A DNA stretch of 64,000 nucleotides from Stutzerimonas stutzeri (GCF_019090095.1 NZ_JAGQFP010000001.1:1364001-1428000), one strand, 5' to 3'; counted from the stretch's first letter, positions 37,172 through 48,060 are shown. Program-made: numbers and translations. Notes: generated from the sequence alone by a model not told the origin.

Positions 37172-37292
37172 CCGAGCGTCGCGAGCGAAGAGCTGGCTAG
37201 GCGAAGCCCAACCGAAAAAGCGGAGTTGGCTGTTGCCAATGAGCATTTTTCGGTTGGGCTTCAACAACGCCAGATCGAGCGCAGCAGCTCGG
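37172..37292 (+). repeat. Structured hairpin element, copy A
   Basis: Outer arms CCGAGC/GCTCGG enclose a perfect 15-bp stem (AGCCCAACCGAAAAA at 37205-37219 with its complement at 37246-37260) and a 26-nt loop that itself contains TTGGC-TGTT-GCCAA. The loop differs from that of copy B at one base while the stem sequence differs; see findings. Confidence 0.85.
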
Positions 37293-37305
37293 AATTCATT
37301 GCAGG

Positions 37306-37428
37306 CCTGACCGTCACGAGCAAAGGCCAGACAAGGCGCAAGCCTGCTGAAAAAGCGGAGTTGGCTATTGCCAATGAGCATTTTTCAGCAGGCTTGCAAC
37401 GCCGTATGGCCGAGCGCAGTAGGTCAGG
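37306..37428 (+). repeat. Structured hairpin element, copy B
   Basis: Outer arms CCTGACC/GGTCAGG enclose a perfect 14-bp stem (AGCCTGCTGAAAAA at 37341-37354 with its complement at 37381-37394) and a 26-nt loop with TTGGC-TATT-GCCAA. The right arm overlaps the relA stop codon (37424-37426). Confidence 0.85.
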
Positions 37429-39670
37429 TGGTGCGCTGGCGTTTGGCTTCGATGATATTGGGCAACTGAGAGATGCGGCTCAGCAGCCGTCCCAGGGCGT
37501 CCAGCCCGGGTATCTCGATGGTCAGCGTCATCTGGGCGGTGCTGTCTTCCTTGTTCGAGCGGGTGTTGACGGCCAGCACGTTGATCCGCTCGTTAAGCAG
37601 GATCTGCGAGACATCGCGCAGCAGGCCGGAACGGTCGTAGGCACGGATGGTGATGTCAACCGGGTAGGTTTTTTCCGGAATGGGCCCCCAGCTGACCTGG
37701 ATGATGCGTTCCGGCTCGCGCCCGGCCAGTTGCAGCACCGAGGCGCAATCCTGGCGATGGATGCTGACGCCACGACCCAGCGTGATGTAGCCAACGATGG
37801 GGTCGCCCGGCAGCGGCTGGCAGCAGCCGGCCATCTGCGTCAGCAGGTTGCCGACGCCCTGGATCTGCACATCGCCCCGCTTGCCCGGCTTGGTGCTGGT
37901 GGGTCGACGCGGGATCAGCTCGAGCTGATCGGCCGCATGACCATCCGGCTCCACCAGCTGCTGGGCATGGTTGACCAGCTGGGCCAGGCGCAGGTCTCCG
38001 GCACCGAGCGCGGCGAACATGTCTTCGGCGGTCTTCAGGTTGGCCTTTTCGGCCAGCTTGTCGAAGTCCACCGGTGGCAGGTCGAGACGCCCCAGCTCAC
38101 GCTCGAGCAGCGCCTTGCCGGCCGCGACGTTCTGGTCGCGGGCCTGCAGTTTGAACCAGTGGACGATCTTCGCCCGCGAGCGCGAGGTAGTGATGTAGCC
38201 GAGGTTCGGGTTCAGCCAGTCGCGACTGGGCGAGCCGTGCTTGCTGGTGATGATCTCGACCTGCTCGCCGGTCTGCAGGCTGTAGTTGAGCGGCACGATG
38301 CGCCCGTTGATCTTGGCGCCGCGGCAGTTGTGGCCGATTTCGGTGTGCACGCGGTACGCGAAATCCAGCGGCGTGGCGCCTTTGGGCAGGTCGATGGCGT
38401 GCCCGTCCGGGGTGAACACGTAGACGCGGTCCGGCTCGATGTCGACGCGCAGCTGGTCGGCCAGCCCGCCGATGTCACCCAGCTCTTCGTGCCATTCGAG
38501 CACCTGACGCAGCCAGGCGATCTTCTCTTCATAGTGGTTGGAGCTGGAGTTGACGTCGGTGCCCTTGTAGCGCCAATGCGCGCAAACACCCAGTTCGGCT
38601 TCCTCGTGCATGGCGTGGGTGCGGATCTGCACTTCCAGCACCTTGCCTTCCGGCCCCAACACGGCGGTGTGCAGCGAGCGGTAGCCGTTTTCCTTGGGGT
38701 TGGCGATGTAGTCGTCGAATTCCTTGGGAATGTGCCTCCACAGGGTGTGCACGATACCCAGCGCCGTGTAGCAGTCGCGGATTTCCGGCACCAGCACGCG
38801 CACGGCGCGAACGTCGTAGATCTGGCTGAACTGCAGACCTTTCTTCTGCATTTTCCGCCAGATCGAATAGATGTGCTTGGCACGGCCGTCGATTTCCGGA
38901 TGGATGCCGGTGGCGGTCAGTTCGTCCTTGAGCTGTTGCACGACGTTCTGGATGTACTGCTCGCGGTCCAGCCGCCGCTCGTGCAGCAACTGGGCGATCT
39001 GCTTGTACTGCTCGGGCTCGAGGTAGCGGAAGGACAAATCCTCCAGCTCCCATTTGATGTGACCGATGCCCAGGCGATGGGCCAGCGGCGCATAGATGTC
39101 GAAGACTTCGCGGGCCACGCGATGGCGCTTGTCGTCGTCGGCGTTCTTCACCGCACGGATGGCACAGGTGCGCTCGGCCAGCTTGATCAGCGCGACGCGC
39201 ACGTCATCGACCATCGCCACCAGCATCTTGCGCAGGTTTTCCACCTGGGTCTGGGTGCCCAGCACCAGCGACTCGCGTGGGTTGAGGCTGGCGCTGATGG
39301 CGGCCATGCGCAGCACCCCTTCGATCAGCTTGGCGACCACCGGGCCAAACAGCTGATGCACCTCGGCCAGCTGGATCTTGCCCTCGCGCACGCCTCGGTA
39401 GATCACCGCGGCCACCAGGCTGTCCTGATCGAGTTTGAGATCGGCCAGAATCTCGGCGATTTCCAGGCCTGTCTGGTAGCTGGACGTGCCTTCGCTCCAC
39501 AGATTCTGCGCCGCGTTAGCCTGCTGCTCCGCCGCTCGGGCGAACTCGCAGGCCTGTTTGAGTGCGTCGCGGTCGAGTGCCGGGTCCATCCCCAGCACAT
39601 GATCGAGCCAGCCTTCGAGATTGATACTGCCGTCGGTATTGATCGGCTGAAGCGCTCTGACCTGGACCAT
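37424..39670 (-). CDS. relA: GTP pyrophosphokinase RelA (ppGpp synthetase I)
   Basis: Ribosome-associated (p)ppGpp synthetase of 748 residues. The pseudo-hydrolase region lacks the HD pair; the synthetase domain carries YDVRAVRVLVPEIRDCY, EFDD at 317-320 (the acidic motif of RelA-type rather than bifunctional SpoT-type enzymes) and NPKENGYRSLHTAV. Then TGS (DRVYVFTPDGHAIDLPKGAT), helical, zinc-finger (GCCQPLPGDPIVGYIT, H and C in HRQDC) and ACT (RAYDRSGLLRDVSQIL) domains. It makes the stringent alarmone on amino-acid starvation. Next gene in the same direction is mazG, beyond two hairpin elements and a five-copy array. Confidence 0.97.
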   Translation of the reverse strand: MVQVRALQPINTDGSINLEGWLDHVLGMDPALDRDALKQACEFARAAEQQANAAQNLWSEGTSSYQTGLEIAEILADLKLDQDSLVAAVIYRGVREGKIQLAEVHQLFGPVVAKLIEGVLRMAAISASLNPRESLVLGTQTQVENLRKMLVAMVDDVRVALIKLAERTCAIRAVKNADDDKRHRVAREVFDIYAPLAHRLGIGHIKWELEDLSFRYLEPEQYKQIAQLLHERRLDREQYIQNVVQQLKDELTATGIHPEIDGRAKHIYSIWRKMQKKGLQFSQIYDVRAVRVLVPEIRDCYTALGIVHTLWRHIPKEFDDYIANPKENGYRSLHTAVLGPEGKVLEVQIRTHAMHEEAELGVCAHWRYKGTDVNSSSNHYEEKIAWLRQVLEWHEELGDIGGLADQLRVDIEPDRVYVFTPDGHAIDLPKGATPLDFAYRVHTEIGHNCRGAKINGRIVPLNYSLQTGEQVEIITSKHGSPSRDWLNPNLGYITTSRSRAKIVHWFKLQARDQNVAAGKALLERELGRLDLPPVDFDKLAEKANLKTAEDMFAALGAGDLRLAQLVNHAQQLVEPDGHAADQLELIPRRPTSTKPGKRGDVQIQGVGNLLTQMAGCCQPLPGDPIVGYITLGRGVSIHRQDCASVLQLAGREPERIIQVSWGPIPEKTYPVDITIRAYDRSGLLRDVSQILLNERINVLAVNTRSNKEDSTAQMTLTIEIPGLDALGRLLSRISQLPNIIEAKRQRTT

Positions 39671-39768
39671 CTATCTACCTTCCTTCTACGCATCGTCTGC
39701 GTCATACGCCGGCTTTCTCGGAGCCGGTCGGTTGAACCGCAGGCCTATCGCCTGCCAAGAATTCCGTA

Positions 39769-41124
39769 CTACGCCGGCCGCTCGAACAGCGCCATCGCCT
39801 CGACGTGTGCGGTCTGCGGAAACATATCCAGCACGCCGGCCCGCTCGAGTCGATACCCCTGACGGACAAGCTCGGCCGCATCACGTGCCAGCGTCGCAGG
39901 GTTGCATGAAACATAGACCACGCGCCTTGCGCCTAAAGTCGTCATCTGCCGCACTATTTCCAGCGCCCCATCCCGCGGCGGATCGAGCAGAACCGCGGCG
40001 AAGCCACCCTGGGCCCACTGCGCCTCGACCAGCGGCTTCGACAGGTCCGCCTGATAAAAGTGCGCCCCTACCAGACCGTTATGCGCCGCATTGGTGCGGG
40101 CACGCTCGACCATCTGCTCGCTGCCCTCCACCGCCACCACCTGTGCACCAAGACGCGCCAGGGGCAAGCTGAAATTCCCCAACCCGCAAAACAGGTCCAG
40201 CACTCGCTCGCCCGCCTGCGGTGCCAGCCACGCCAGCGCCTGGGCCACCATTGCCTCGTTTACCGGCGCGTTGACCTGAACGAAGTCGCCGGGGCGCCAG
40301 GCCAACTCCAGATCCCATGCCGGCAACCGGTAGCCCAGCGAATAAGCGGGCTCCAGCGGCTGCGGTGCACCCTCGCCCTGCAGCCACAGCTGCACGCCCT
40401 GCTCCTGGGCGAAGGCTGCGAGGCGCTGCAGATCCGTTGCAGCCAATGCCGCCGTGTGGCGCACCAGCAGCGCTTCGGCGGTGCCGCTGAACAGTTCCAG
40501 GTGACCGATCGCCTGGGGCTTGTCCAGGGCATGCAGCACGTCCAGCAATGCCGGCAACAGCGCTTGCAAGGGCTGTACCAGCACAGGGCACTCACGAATG
40601 GCGACGATGTCCTGGCTGGCACTGGCCCGGAAACCGACGTCCAGACGGCGAGCCTTGTGGTCCCAACGCACCGCCAGCCGGGCGCGCCGACGATAGCCGA
40701 ACTCGGGACCGCTGAGCGGAGCCGCCCAACTCGCCGGCTCGACGTTGGCCAGGCGCGACAGCTGCTCGGACAGGCTGCGCTGTTTCAGGGCGAGCTGATC
40801 GACCGCGGGCAGATGCTGCAGATTGCAGCCCCCGCACACCCGCGCATGCGGACAGGGCTCGACGCGGCGCTGCGGGCTGGCGGTCAACACCCGCTCGCTA
40901 CGCGCTTCGACGACCTGGCTGCGTGCGCCCAGCACCCGCGCCTCGACCGTTTCGCCCGGCAAAGCGCCCTCGACGAACCAGGTGCGCCCCTCGACGAAGC
41001 CGATGCCACGTCCATCATTGGCCAGGCGCTCGACCTCCAGCCGCTGTTTCTTGCCGGTCGGGATCTGTGGCTTCTTCTCGCCACCACTGGGCTGGAAGCG
41101 CAAGCCACCGCTGCGTTTGGCCAT
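39769..41124 (-). CDS. rlmD: 23S rRNA (uracil-1939-C5)-methyltransferase RlmD
   Basis: Protein of 451 residues: N-terminal basic tail, TRAM domain ([20 protein letters not shown]), [4Fe-4S] cysteines in [17 protein letters not shown], the SAM-binding [27 protein letters not shown], and the catalytic nucleophile [13 protein letters not shown]. It methylates U1939 of 23S rRNA. Located just upstream of relA, with about 100 bases between, in the standard Pseudomonas order. Confidence 0.95.
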   Translation of the reverse strand: MAKRSGGLRFQPSGGEKKPQIPTGKKQRLEVERLANDGRGIGFVEGRTWFVEGALPGETVEARVLGARSQVVEARSERVLTASPQRRVEPCPHARVCGGCNLQHLPAVDQLALKQRSLSEQLSRLANVEPASWAAPLSGPEFGYRRRARLAVRWDHKARRLDVGFRASASQDIVAIRECPVLVQPLQALLPALLDVLHALDKPQAIGHLELFSGTAEALLVRHTAALAATDLQRLAAFAQEQGVQLWLQGEGAPQPLEPAYSLGYRLPAWDLELAWRPGDFVQVNAPVNEAMVAQALAWLAPQAGERVLDLFCGLGNFSLPLARLGAQVVAVEGSEQMVERARTNAAHNGLVGAHFYQADLSKPLVEAQWAQGGFAAVLLDPPRDGALEIVRQMTTLGARRVVYVSCNPATLARDAAELVRQGYRLERAGVLDMFPQTAHVEAMALFERPA

Positions 41125-41157
41125 TAGCGGCTACCGCCTTGAACAGGCATGAATTGG

Positions 41158-42060
41158 TCAGTTGGGTTCGTCATACACGCCCGTCGACAGATAGCGATCG
41201 CCACGGTCGCAGATGATCGCAACGATGACGGCGTTTTCGACTTCCTGCGACAGCCGCAGCGCAGCGGCCACCGCACCGCCGGAGGACACGCCGCAGAAAA
41301 TGCCTTCCTCGCGGGCCAGGCGGCGCATCACGCGCTCGGCCTCGTCCTGCGACATGTCGACGATGCGGTCGACGCGCTCGGACTGGTAGATCTTCGGCAG
41401 ATATTCCTGCGGCCAGCGGCGGATGCCGGGAATCGAGGCGCCCTCCATGGGCTGCAGGCCGATGATCTGGATGTCCGGGTTCTGCTCCTTGAGGTAGCGC
41501 GACACACCCATGATGGTGCCGGTGGTGCCCATGGAGCTGACAAAATGGGTGATGCTGCCCGCGGTCTGCTGCCAGAGCTCAGGGCCGGTGCTGCTGTAAT
41601 GCGCCTCGGGATTGTCGCCGTTGGCGAACTGGTCGAGCACCTTGCCGCGCCCTTCCGCCGCCATTTTCACCGCCAGGTCGCGAGCCCCCTCCATGCCCTC
41701 TTCCTTGCTCACCAGAATCAGCTCGGCGCCGTAGGCGGTCATCGCGGCCTTGCGCTCGGCGCTGGAGTTGTCCGGCATGATCAACACGAACTTGTAGCCC
41801 TTGATCGCCGCGGCCATGGCCAATGCGATGCCGGTGTTGCCGGAGGTGGCCTCGATCAGGGTATCGCCGGGCTTGATGTCGCCGCGCGCTTCGGCCCGGG
41901 CGATCATCGACAGTGCGGGGCGATCCTTCACCGAGCCGGCGGGGTTGTTGCCCTCGAGCTTGACCAGGATGGTATTGCTGGTTTCGCCCGGCAGACGCTG
42001 CAAGCGAACCAGGGGCGTGTTGCCGACGCAATCGGCAATGGTCGGGTACTGAATTGTCAT
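41158..42060 (-). CDS. cysM: Cysteine synthase B (O-acetylserine sulfhydrylase)
   Basis: PLP enzyme of 300 residues forming cysteine (or S-sulfocysteine from thiosulfate) from O-acetylserine. Seen are the PLP lysine in NPAGSVKDRPALSM, substrate loop EATSGNTGIALA, phosphate loop SSMGTTGTIMG, and GIFCGVSSGGAVAA. The N-terminus MTIQYPTIADCVGNTPLVRL is that of CysM. Same strand as rlmD, 33 bases upstream of it, so probably one transcript cysM-rlmD-relA. Confidence 0.96.
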   Translation of the reverse strand: MTIQYPTIADCVGNTPLVRLQRLPGETSNTILVKLEGNNPAGSVKDRPALSMIARAEARGDIKPGDTLIEATSGNTGIALAMAAAIKGYKFVLIMPDNSSAERKAAMTAYGAELILVSKEEGMEGARDLAVKMAAEGRGKVLDQFANGDNPEAHYSSTGPELWQQTAGSITHFVSSMGTTGTIMGVSRYLKEQNPDIQIIGLQPMEGASIPGIRRWPQEYLPKIYQSERVDRIVDMSQDEAERVMRRLAREEGIFCGVSSGGAVAAALRLSQEVENAVIVAIICDRGDRYLSTGVYDEPN

Positions 42061-42263
42061 GGCGTCGATGAACCGAGCGGCATTTGGAAGGCGCACATGA
42101 TACCGGCAACGACAAGGCACGGGCAGACCACTCGACCTGCATCGAAGCCCAGGCGCTGAAACGCGACAATGAATCAAGCGTAGCGATCGAGCTTGGCAGA
42201 TGGTGATCAGTAGTCTAGGTCTATAAGCAAGACGTCTATTTCGCGCCCACAAGGAACCCGCCC

Positions 42264-44054
42264 ATGCCGCTCGGCCCGCTCGCACTGGTCTTCACCTTTC
42301 TGCTCACCGGCTTGACCGCCTGCTCCACACCCGACACCGCCAGCCATATTCCGCCCGCGCCCGAAGCCTCCAGTGGCTACACCGCCAAACCCGGTTGGGC
42401 GACCGAGCACTTCGCCGTGGCGGCGGCCAATCCGCTGGCCACCGAAGCGGGCTACCGGATTCTCAAGGCCGGGGGCAGTGCGCTGGACGCGGCTGTCGCC
42501 GTGCAGATGGTCCTGAGTCTGGTCGAGCCGCAGTCCAGCGGGCTGGGTGGCGGCGCCTTCCTGCTGTACTGGGATGGTGAGCACGTGACGGCACTCGACG
42601 GTCGCGAAACCGCCCCGGCCGCCGTGGACGAGAACCTGTTCATGAAGGCCGACGGCACGCCGATGGACTTTCAGCAGGCCGTTGTCGGCGGGCGCTCGGT
42701 AGGCGTGCCGGGCACCGTCAAGATGCTCGAACAGGCGCACCGGCAGTTCGGCAAACTGCCATGGCGGGACCTGCTGCAGCCGGCTATTCAACTGGCCGAA
42801 GAGGGTTTCGAAATCAGCCCGCGGCTGCATGGCCTGCTGGCGAGCGATCCGGCCCTGCGTGACAACCCGCCCGCCGCGGCCTTCTATTACCAGCCCGACG
42901 GATCGCCGTGGCCGGTGGGCCATCGCCTGCGCAACCCCGCCCTGGCCCAGTTGCTGCGCAACATTGCCGACGGCGGCAGTGACGCCTTTTACCGCGGCGC
43001 CAACGCCCAGGCACTGGTGCGCCAGGTCAACGAACAGGACAACGCGGGCACCATGACCCTGAGCGATCTCGAGGTCTATCAGCCGCGCCAGCGCGATGCG
43101 CTGTGCAACCTGTGGCAGCAGCGCTATCAGGTCTGCGGATTTCCGCCACCCTCCTCCGGGCACCTCACGCAGATGCAGATCCTCGGGATACTCGAACGCT
43201 TGTCGCCGCTGCCCGCGCTGGACCAGGGCGTGCCCTCGGCGGAGTTCCTGCATCGCTATACCGAGGCCTCGCGTCTGGCCTACGCGGACCGCGCCAAGTA
43301 CATCGCCGATCCCGATTTCGTCCCGGTACCGGGGCGCACCTGGAACAGCATGCTGGCGCCCAAGTACCTCAAGCAGCGCGCCGAGCTGATCGGCCCGCGC
43401 AGCATGGGTACGGCCGAAGCGGGCGAGCCAGGCGAGATGCCAGTCGCCTTCGCCCCGCAGCGCGAACAGCCGGAATACGGCACCAGCCATATCAGCATCG
43501 TCGACGCGCAAGGCAACGCCCTGGCGATGACCACCACCATCGAACAGGCCTTCGGCTCGCGCCTGCTCAATGACGGTGGCACCGGCTTGCCTGGCGGCTA
43601 TCTGCTGAACAACGAGCTCACCGACTTCGCCTTCGAACCGCGCGACGCCCAGGGCATGCCGGTGGCCAACCGGGTCGAGCCGAACAAGCGGCCCCGTTCC
43701 AGCATGAGCCCGACCCTGGTCTTCAATGCGGCGGGCGATCAGTTGATGGCCAGCGTCGGCTCGCCCGGCGGCGCGGCGATCATTCATTTCACCGCCAAGA
43801 CCCTGCTGGGCATGTATGGCTGGGGCCTGGATGCACAGCGCGCCATCGATCTGCCGAATTTCGGCAGCTTCAACGGACCGACGGTGCTTGAAGCCGGCCG
43901 CTTCCCTGAAGCCACTGTGGAGTCGCTTGAGGCGCGCGGGCATCAGGTCAACGAAGTCGAGATGACCAGTGGATTGCAGGCGATACAGCGCACCAGCAGC
44001 GGTTGGTTCGGCGGCGCCGACCCAAGACGCGAAGGCGTGGTGATGGGCGAATAG
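42264..44054 (+). CDS. ggt: Gamma-glutamyltranspeptidase, predicted lipoprotein
   Basis: N-terminal-nucleophile hydrolase of 596 residues that cleaves gamma-glutamyl bonds of glutathione in the periplasm after autoprocessing. Motifs: AAANPLATEAGYRILKAGGS, SSGLGGGAFLLYWDG, and the autocleavage site PEYGTSHISIVDAQGNALAM, with the nucleophile T407. KRPRSSMSPTLVF and GSPGGAAIIHFT follow. The leader (LTFLLTGLTAC-like: FTFLLTGLTAC) has a lipobox LTAC, so this copy may be lipid-anchored, unlike classical soluble periplasmic GGT. AAGGAACC precedes the ATG. Divergent from cysM; convergent with gacS across a repeat array. Confidence 0.94.
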   Translation: MPLGPLALVFTFLLTGLTACSTPDTASHIPPAPEASSGYTAKPGWATEHFAVAAANPLATEAGYRILKAGGSALDAAVAVQMVLSLVEPQSSGLGGGAFLLYWDGEHVTALDGRETAPAAVDENLFMKADGTPMDFQQAVVGGRSVGVPGTVKMLEQAHRQFGKLPWRDLLQPAIQLAEEGFEISPRLHGLLASDPALRDNPPAAAFYYQPDGSPWPVGHRLRNPALAQLLRNIADGGSDAFYRGANAQALVRQVNEQDNAGTMTLSDLEVYQPRQRDALCNLWQQRYQVCGFPPPSSGHLTQMQILGILERLSPLPALDQGVPSAEFLHRYTEASRLAYADRAKYIADPDFVPVPGRTWNSMLAPKYLKQRAELIGPRSMGTAEAGEPGEMPVAFAPQREQPEYGTSHISIVDAQGNALAMTTTIEQAFGSRLLNDGGTGLPGGYLLNNELTDFAFEPRDAQGMPVANRVEPNKRPRSSMSPTLVFNAAGDQLMASVGSPGGAAIIHFTAKTLLGMYGWGLDAQRAIDLPNFGSFNGPTVLEAGRFPEATVESLEARGHQVNEVEMTSGLQAIQRTSSGWFGGADPRREGVVMGE

Positions 44055-44059
44055 CCCCA

Positions 44060-45175
44060 GCCAAAAGCGGCTTCCTGCGTCACCTCATGCAGGAGGCCCG
44101 ACCCCGGACCGAATGATGTTGAGCACGCCTGACCGGATCGCCCCAGGCCTCGTCTTCGCGGCAACTGAATTCGCCGCGGGGGGCGCGGCTCCCACAACAG
44201 CGACGACCTGCGTCACCTCATGTAGGAGGCCCGACCTCGGGCCGAATGAGGCCGAGCAGCCCTGACCGGATCACACCAGACCCCGTGTTCGCGCCAACCC
44301 ATTCGCCGCGGGGGCGCGGCTCCCACAAAAGCGGCTTCCTGCGTCACCTCATGTAGGAGGCCCGACCCCGGGCCGAATGAGGTCGAGCAGCCCTGACCGG
44401 ATCACACCAGACCCCGTGTTCGCGCCAACCCATTCGCCGCGGAGGCGCGGCTCCCACAAAAGCGGCTTCCTGCGTCACCTCATGTAGGAGGCCCGACCCC
44501 GGGCCGAATGAGGTCGAGCAGCCCTGACCGGATCACACCAGACCCCGTGTTCGCGCCAACCCATTCGCCGCGGGGGCGCGGCTCCCACAAAAGCGGCTTC
44601 CTGCGTCACCTCATGTAGGAGGCCCGACCTCGGGCCGAATGAGGTCGAGCAGCCCTGACCGGATCACACCAGACCCCGTGTTCGCGCCAACCCATTCGCC
44701 GCGGGGGCGCGGCTCCCACAAAAGCGGCTTCCTGCGTCACCTCATGTAGGAGGCCCGACCTCGGGCCGAATGATGTTGAGCACGCCTGACCGGATCGCCC
44801 CAGGCCTCGTCTTCGCGGCAACTGAATTCGCCGCGGGGGCGCGGCTCCCACAAAAGCGACGACCTGCGTCACCTCATGTAGGAGGCCCGACCCCGGGCCG
44901 AATGATGTTGAGCAGCCCTGACCGGATCACGCCAGACCCCGTGTTCGCGCCGAACCCATTCGCCGCGGGGCGCGGCTCCCACAAGAGCGACGTTCAGCCC
45001 TCGCCCTGTGGGAGACCCGACCTCGGCCGAATGAGGTCGAGCAGCCCTGACCGGATTGCCCCAGGCCTCGTCTTCGCGGCAACTGAATTCGCCGCGGGGG
45101 CGCGGCTCCCACAAAAGCGACGACCTGCGTCACCTCTGTAGGAGGCCCGACCCCGGGCCGAATGAGGGGTCGACG
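44060..45175. repeat. Tandem array, ~131-bp unit, nine copies
   Basis: CCTGCGTCACCTCATG begins units at 44074, 44207, 44338, 44469, 44600, 44731 and 44863, with a degenerate unit near 44993 and a last one at 45124. Each unit contains ATGTAGGAGGCCCGACC(C/T)CGG followed by TTCGCCGCGGGGGCGCGGCT and CCCACAA. Two sub-types alternate (GATGTTGAGCACGCC versus GAGGTCGAGCAGCCC). It fills the space between the convergent ends of ggt and gacS; no gene is credible here. Confidence 0.95.
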
Positions 45176-45183
45176 ACGTCGCG

Positions 45184-47937
45184 CTAGACGACGCGGGCCT
45201 CGACTTCCAGACGTTCGATAGCGCTATCGAGCTCGTCCATCGCCTGGGCGGCGCTCGGGTGGTTCTGTTTGAGCAATGTTTCGCTACGCTCGCAGGCCGC
45301 CCGCAGCTGGGGAACACCGCAGTAACGCGTGGCGCCATGCAAACGGTGCACGCGATCGATCATCGCCTGACGGTCATTGGCCAGGCGCGCCTCGCGAATG
45401 ATCTGCCGGTCATCTTCCAGCGACGCCAGCAGCATACTCAGCATGTCCGCCGCCAGATCGGCCTTGCCCGCGGCCAGACGCAGCCCCTCTTCGGCGTCCA
45501 GCACCTTGAGGTCGTTCTCCGGCAACAGCACTTCGGCCGGTGCGGCGAGGAAACTTCGCGCCAGTGGCAGCCCGGTCCATTTCAAGATGACCTGGGCCAG
45601 TTGCCGCTCGCTGATCGGCTTGGTCAGGTAATCGTCGAGCCCGCTCTGCAGCAGCGAACGCTTTTCGTTGGACAGCGCATGGGCGGTGAGCGCGATCACC
45701 GGCATCGGCGGCTGGCCATTCTCGATTTCCCATTGGCGGATCGCCTCGGTGGTCTGGCGCCCGTCCATGCCCGGCATCTGCACATCCATGAACACCAGGT
45801 CGAAGGACTTATGCTTGACCGCCTCCAGGGCCTCGGCGCCGCTGCTCACCGCGTCGACGTCACCGCCCATGTCGGTGAGCAGGGTTTCGAGCAGGAGCAG
45901 GTTTGCCGGATTGTCATCGACACACAGCACCCGCGGCGGCCGCGTTTCGGGTAGCGCAAGGCTCTCGCCCAGCGCCTGCGGCGGTCGCAGCAGGTCCAGC
46001 AGCACGCGCTGCAACTTGCGGGTGCAAGCCGGCTTGCTTTGCAGCTGGGCATGGGTATGGGATTCCGGCAGCGCTTCGTGGTATTGCGACTGCTCACTGG
46101 TCGGGCAAAGCACGATGCACTTGCAGCCCAGCGCCTCGAAGTCCCACAGCCGCTGGCACAACTGCTGTGGCGCGATTTCACGCTGGCTCACGCCGAGCAC
46201 CGCGATCTCGATGGGCCCCTCGCTCGCCTGCGCGCCGGCGACAGCGCCTTGCAGCAGGTCCAGCGAATCGAACGGCAACACCTCCAGCCCGCAGCTTTCC
46301 AGCTGATGCTGCAAGGCTTGGCGCGCCAACGGGTGCTGCTCGAGCAAGCCGACCCGACGCCCCAGCAGGGCCGCGCGAGGCAGATCCTCGATGTCGTCAC
46401 GGGCTTTGGGCAGGCTCAGGCTGATCCAGAACTCGGAGCCTTCCTCCGGAATGCTGTCGACGCCGATTTCGCCGCCCATCTGCTCGATCAAACGCTTGGA
46501 GATCACCAGCCCGAGCCCGGTCCCGCCCGGTTGGCGTGACAGCGAGTTATCCGCCTGGCTGAAGGCCTGGAACAAGGCGCGCAGGTCCTGATCCGTCAGG
46601 CCGATGCCGGTGTCTTGCACGCTGATGCGCAGCTGCGCGCGGTCGGCGCGCTCGTCCTCGACCATGGCCCGGACGACGACGGTGCCTTCGTTGGTGAACT
46701 TGATGGCATTGCTCACCAGGTTGGTCAGCACCTGCTTGATGCGCAGCGGATCGCCGATCAGCGACAGCGGCGTGTCGCGATAGATCAGGCTGACCAGTTC
46801 CAGGTGCTTGGCATGCGCCGCTGGGCCGAGGATGGTCAGGGTGTCCTCGATCAGATCGCGCAGGTTGAACGGGATGCTGTCGAGTACCAGCTTGCCGGCC
46901 TCGATCTTGGAGAAGTCGAGGATCTCGTTGATGATCCCGAGCAGGCTGTCGGCAGACTTCTCGATGGTCGACAGGTAATCCTGCTGACGCGGTGTCAGAT
47001 CGCTCTTCTGCAGCAGATGGGTGAAGCCGAGGATGCCGTTGAGCGGCGTGCGGATTTCGTGGCTCATGTTGGCCAGGAACTCGGACTTGATGCGGCTGGC
47101 CTCCAGGGCTTCCTTACGCGCCAGGTCCAGCTCGATGTTCTGGATTTCGATGGTTTCGAGGTTCTGCTGCACGTCCTCGGTGGCCTGGTCGATGCTCTGC
47201 TGCAACTCCTCGCGGGCACTGAGCAGCGCCTCGGCCATGCGGTTGATGCCCGCCGCGACTTCGTCCATTTCATGGCTGCCGAGCGGGGGCAAACGTGTTT
47301 CGAGGTAGCCGTCCTTGAGCTGCGCCACCGCCACCTTGACCTTGTGCAACGGCTTGCTGATCGCCGTACTCATACGCAGCGCCAGCAGCGCGGTGATGAT
47401 GAGGCCCGCCCCGATCAGCAGCAGGCTGGTGAACAGGCTGCGGTAACCACGCAGCAAGGTGCCCTGGTGCGACAACTCCAGCTCCAGCCAGCCGATCTGG
47501 CGGAGCTCGTCGTTCGGGTTGTCCACCGCCAGGTTCAGGTGCTTGCCCAGCACCGGCAGGAGGATGCGCGTGGTGTCGACGCTGCTGACCTGGGTAAGCG
47601 CCTCGGGATCGCTGGGCGGCGAAGGGGTGATCATGTTCGGCCCGGCATGGGCCTGCTGATTGCGCTCGGTGTCGAGCACCGAGACCGCGCGCACATCCGG
47701 CTGGTCCAGCACCTGGTTGAGGATTCGCTGCAGGCGCTTGCCGTAGCCCTGCGCCATGGCCGGCGCCGCCAGGGGGGCCAGCTGTTCGGCGATGAGCTTG
47801 CCGCGCTCGTCGAGCTGATGGCGCATCTCCGACAACTGCATCCACGTGAAGTAGATACCCAGCGCCACGGCCAGCACCGTGCTGGGCAGCAGTATCAGCA
47901 CCAGCAAGCGACTCTTGATTCCCAGGTCTTTGAGCAC
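45184..47937 (-). CDS. gacS: Hybrid sensor histidine kinase GacS (BarA family)
   Basis: Inner-membrane hybrid kinase of 917 residues. Two spans (about 11-31 and 168-187) flank a periplasmic sensor loop; then HAMP, HisKA with [15 protein letters not shown] (H293), HATPase ([23 protein letters not shown]), receiver with [13 protein letters not shown] near 715, and a C-terminal HPt domain with [13 protein letters not shown]. It phosphorylates GacA (not in this window), which drives rsm small RNAs and thereby secondary metabolism and lifestyle switches. The start is GTG at 47937 after AGGGGAATGGATCC. Confidence 0.97.
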   Translation of the reverse strand: MLKDLGIKSRLLVLILLPSTVLAVALGIYFTWMQLSEMRHQLDERGKLIAEQLAPLAAPAMAQGYGKRLQRILNQVLDQPDVRAVSVLDTERNQQAHAGPNMITPSPPSDPEALTQVSSVDTTRILLPVLGKHLNLAVDNPNDELRQIGWLELELSHQGTLLRGYRSLFTSLLLIGAGLIITALLALRMSTAISKPLHKVKVAVAQLKDGYLETRLPPLGSHEMDEVAAGINRMAEALLSAREELQQSIDQATEDVQQNLETIEIQNIELDLARKEALEASRIKSEFLANMSHEIRTPLNGILGFTHLLQKSDLTPRQQDYLSTIEKSADSLLGIINEILDFSKIEAGKLVLDSIPFNLRDLIEDTLTILGPAAHAKHLELVSLIYRDTPLSLIGDPLRIKQVLTNLVSNAIKFTNEGTVVVRAMVEDERADRAQLRISVQDTGIGLTDQDLRALFQAFSQADNSLSRQPGGTGLGLVISKRLIEQMGGEIGVDSIPEEGSEFWISLSLPKARDDIEDLPRAALLGRRVGLLEQHPLARQALQHQLESCGLEVLPFDSLDLLQGAVAGAQASEGPIEIAVLGVSQREIAPQQLCQRLWDFEALGCKCIVLCPTSEQSQYHEALPESHTHAQLQSKPACTRKLQRVLLDLLRPPQALGESLALPETRPPRVLCVDDNPANLLLLETLLTDMGGDVDAVSSGAEALEAVKHKSFDLVFMDVQMPGMDGRQTTEAIRQWEIENGQPPMPVIALTAHALSNEKRSLLQSGLDDYLTKPISERQLAQVILKWTGLPLARSFLAAPAEVLLPENDLKVLDAEEGLRLAAGKADLAADMLSMLLASLEDDRQIIREARLANDRQAMIDRVHRLHGATRYCGVPQLRAACERSETLLKQNHPSAAQAMDELDSAIERLEVEARVV

Positions 47938-48060
47938 GGATCCATTCCCCTGATTGCCAGGCCGCTAGTGTAGCGGCTAGCCGGGCTGGAATCTGCCTAC
48001 CAGAGCCGGCGGCTGCCGGAAGGGAACAATCGCCTCGTGAGAACGGCCAGCTGTGGCCGA

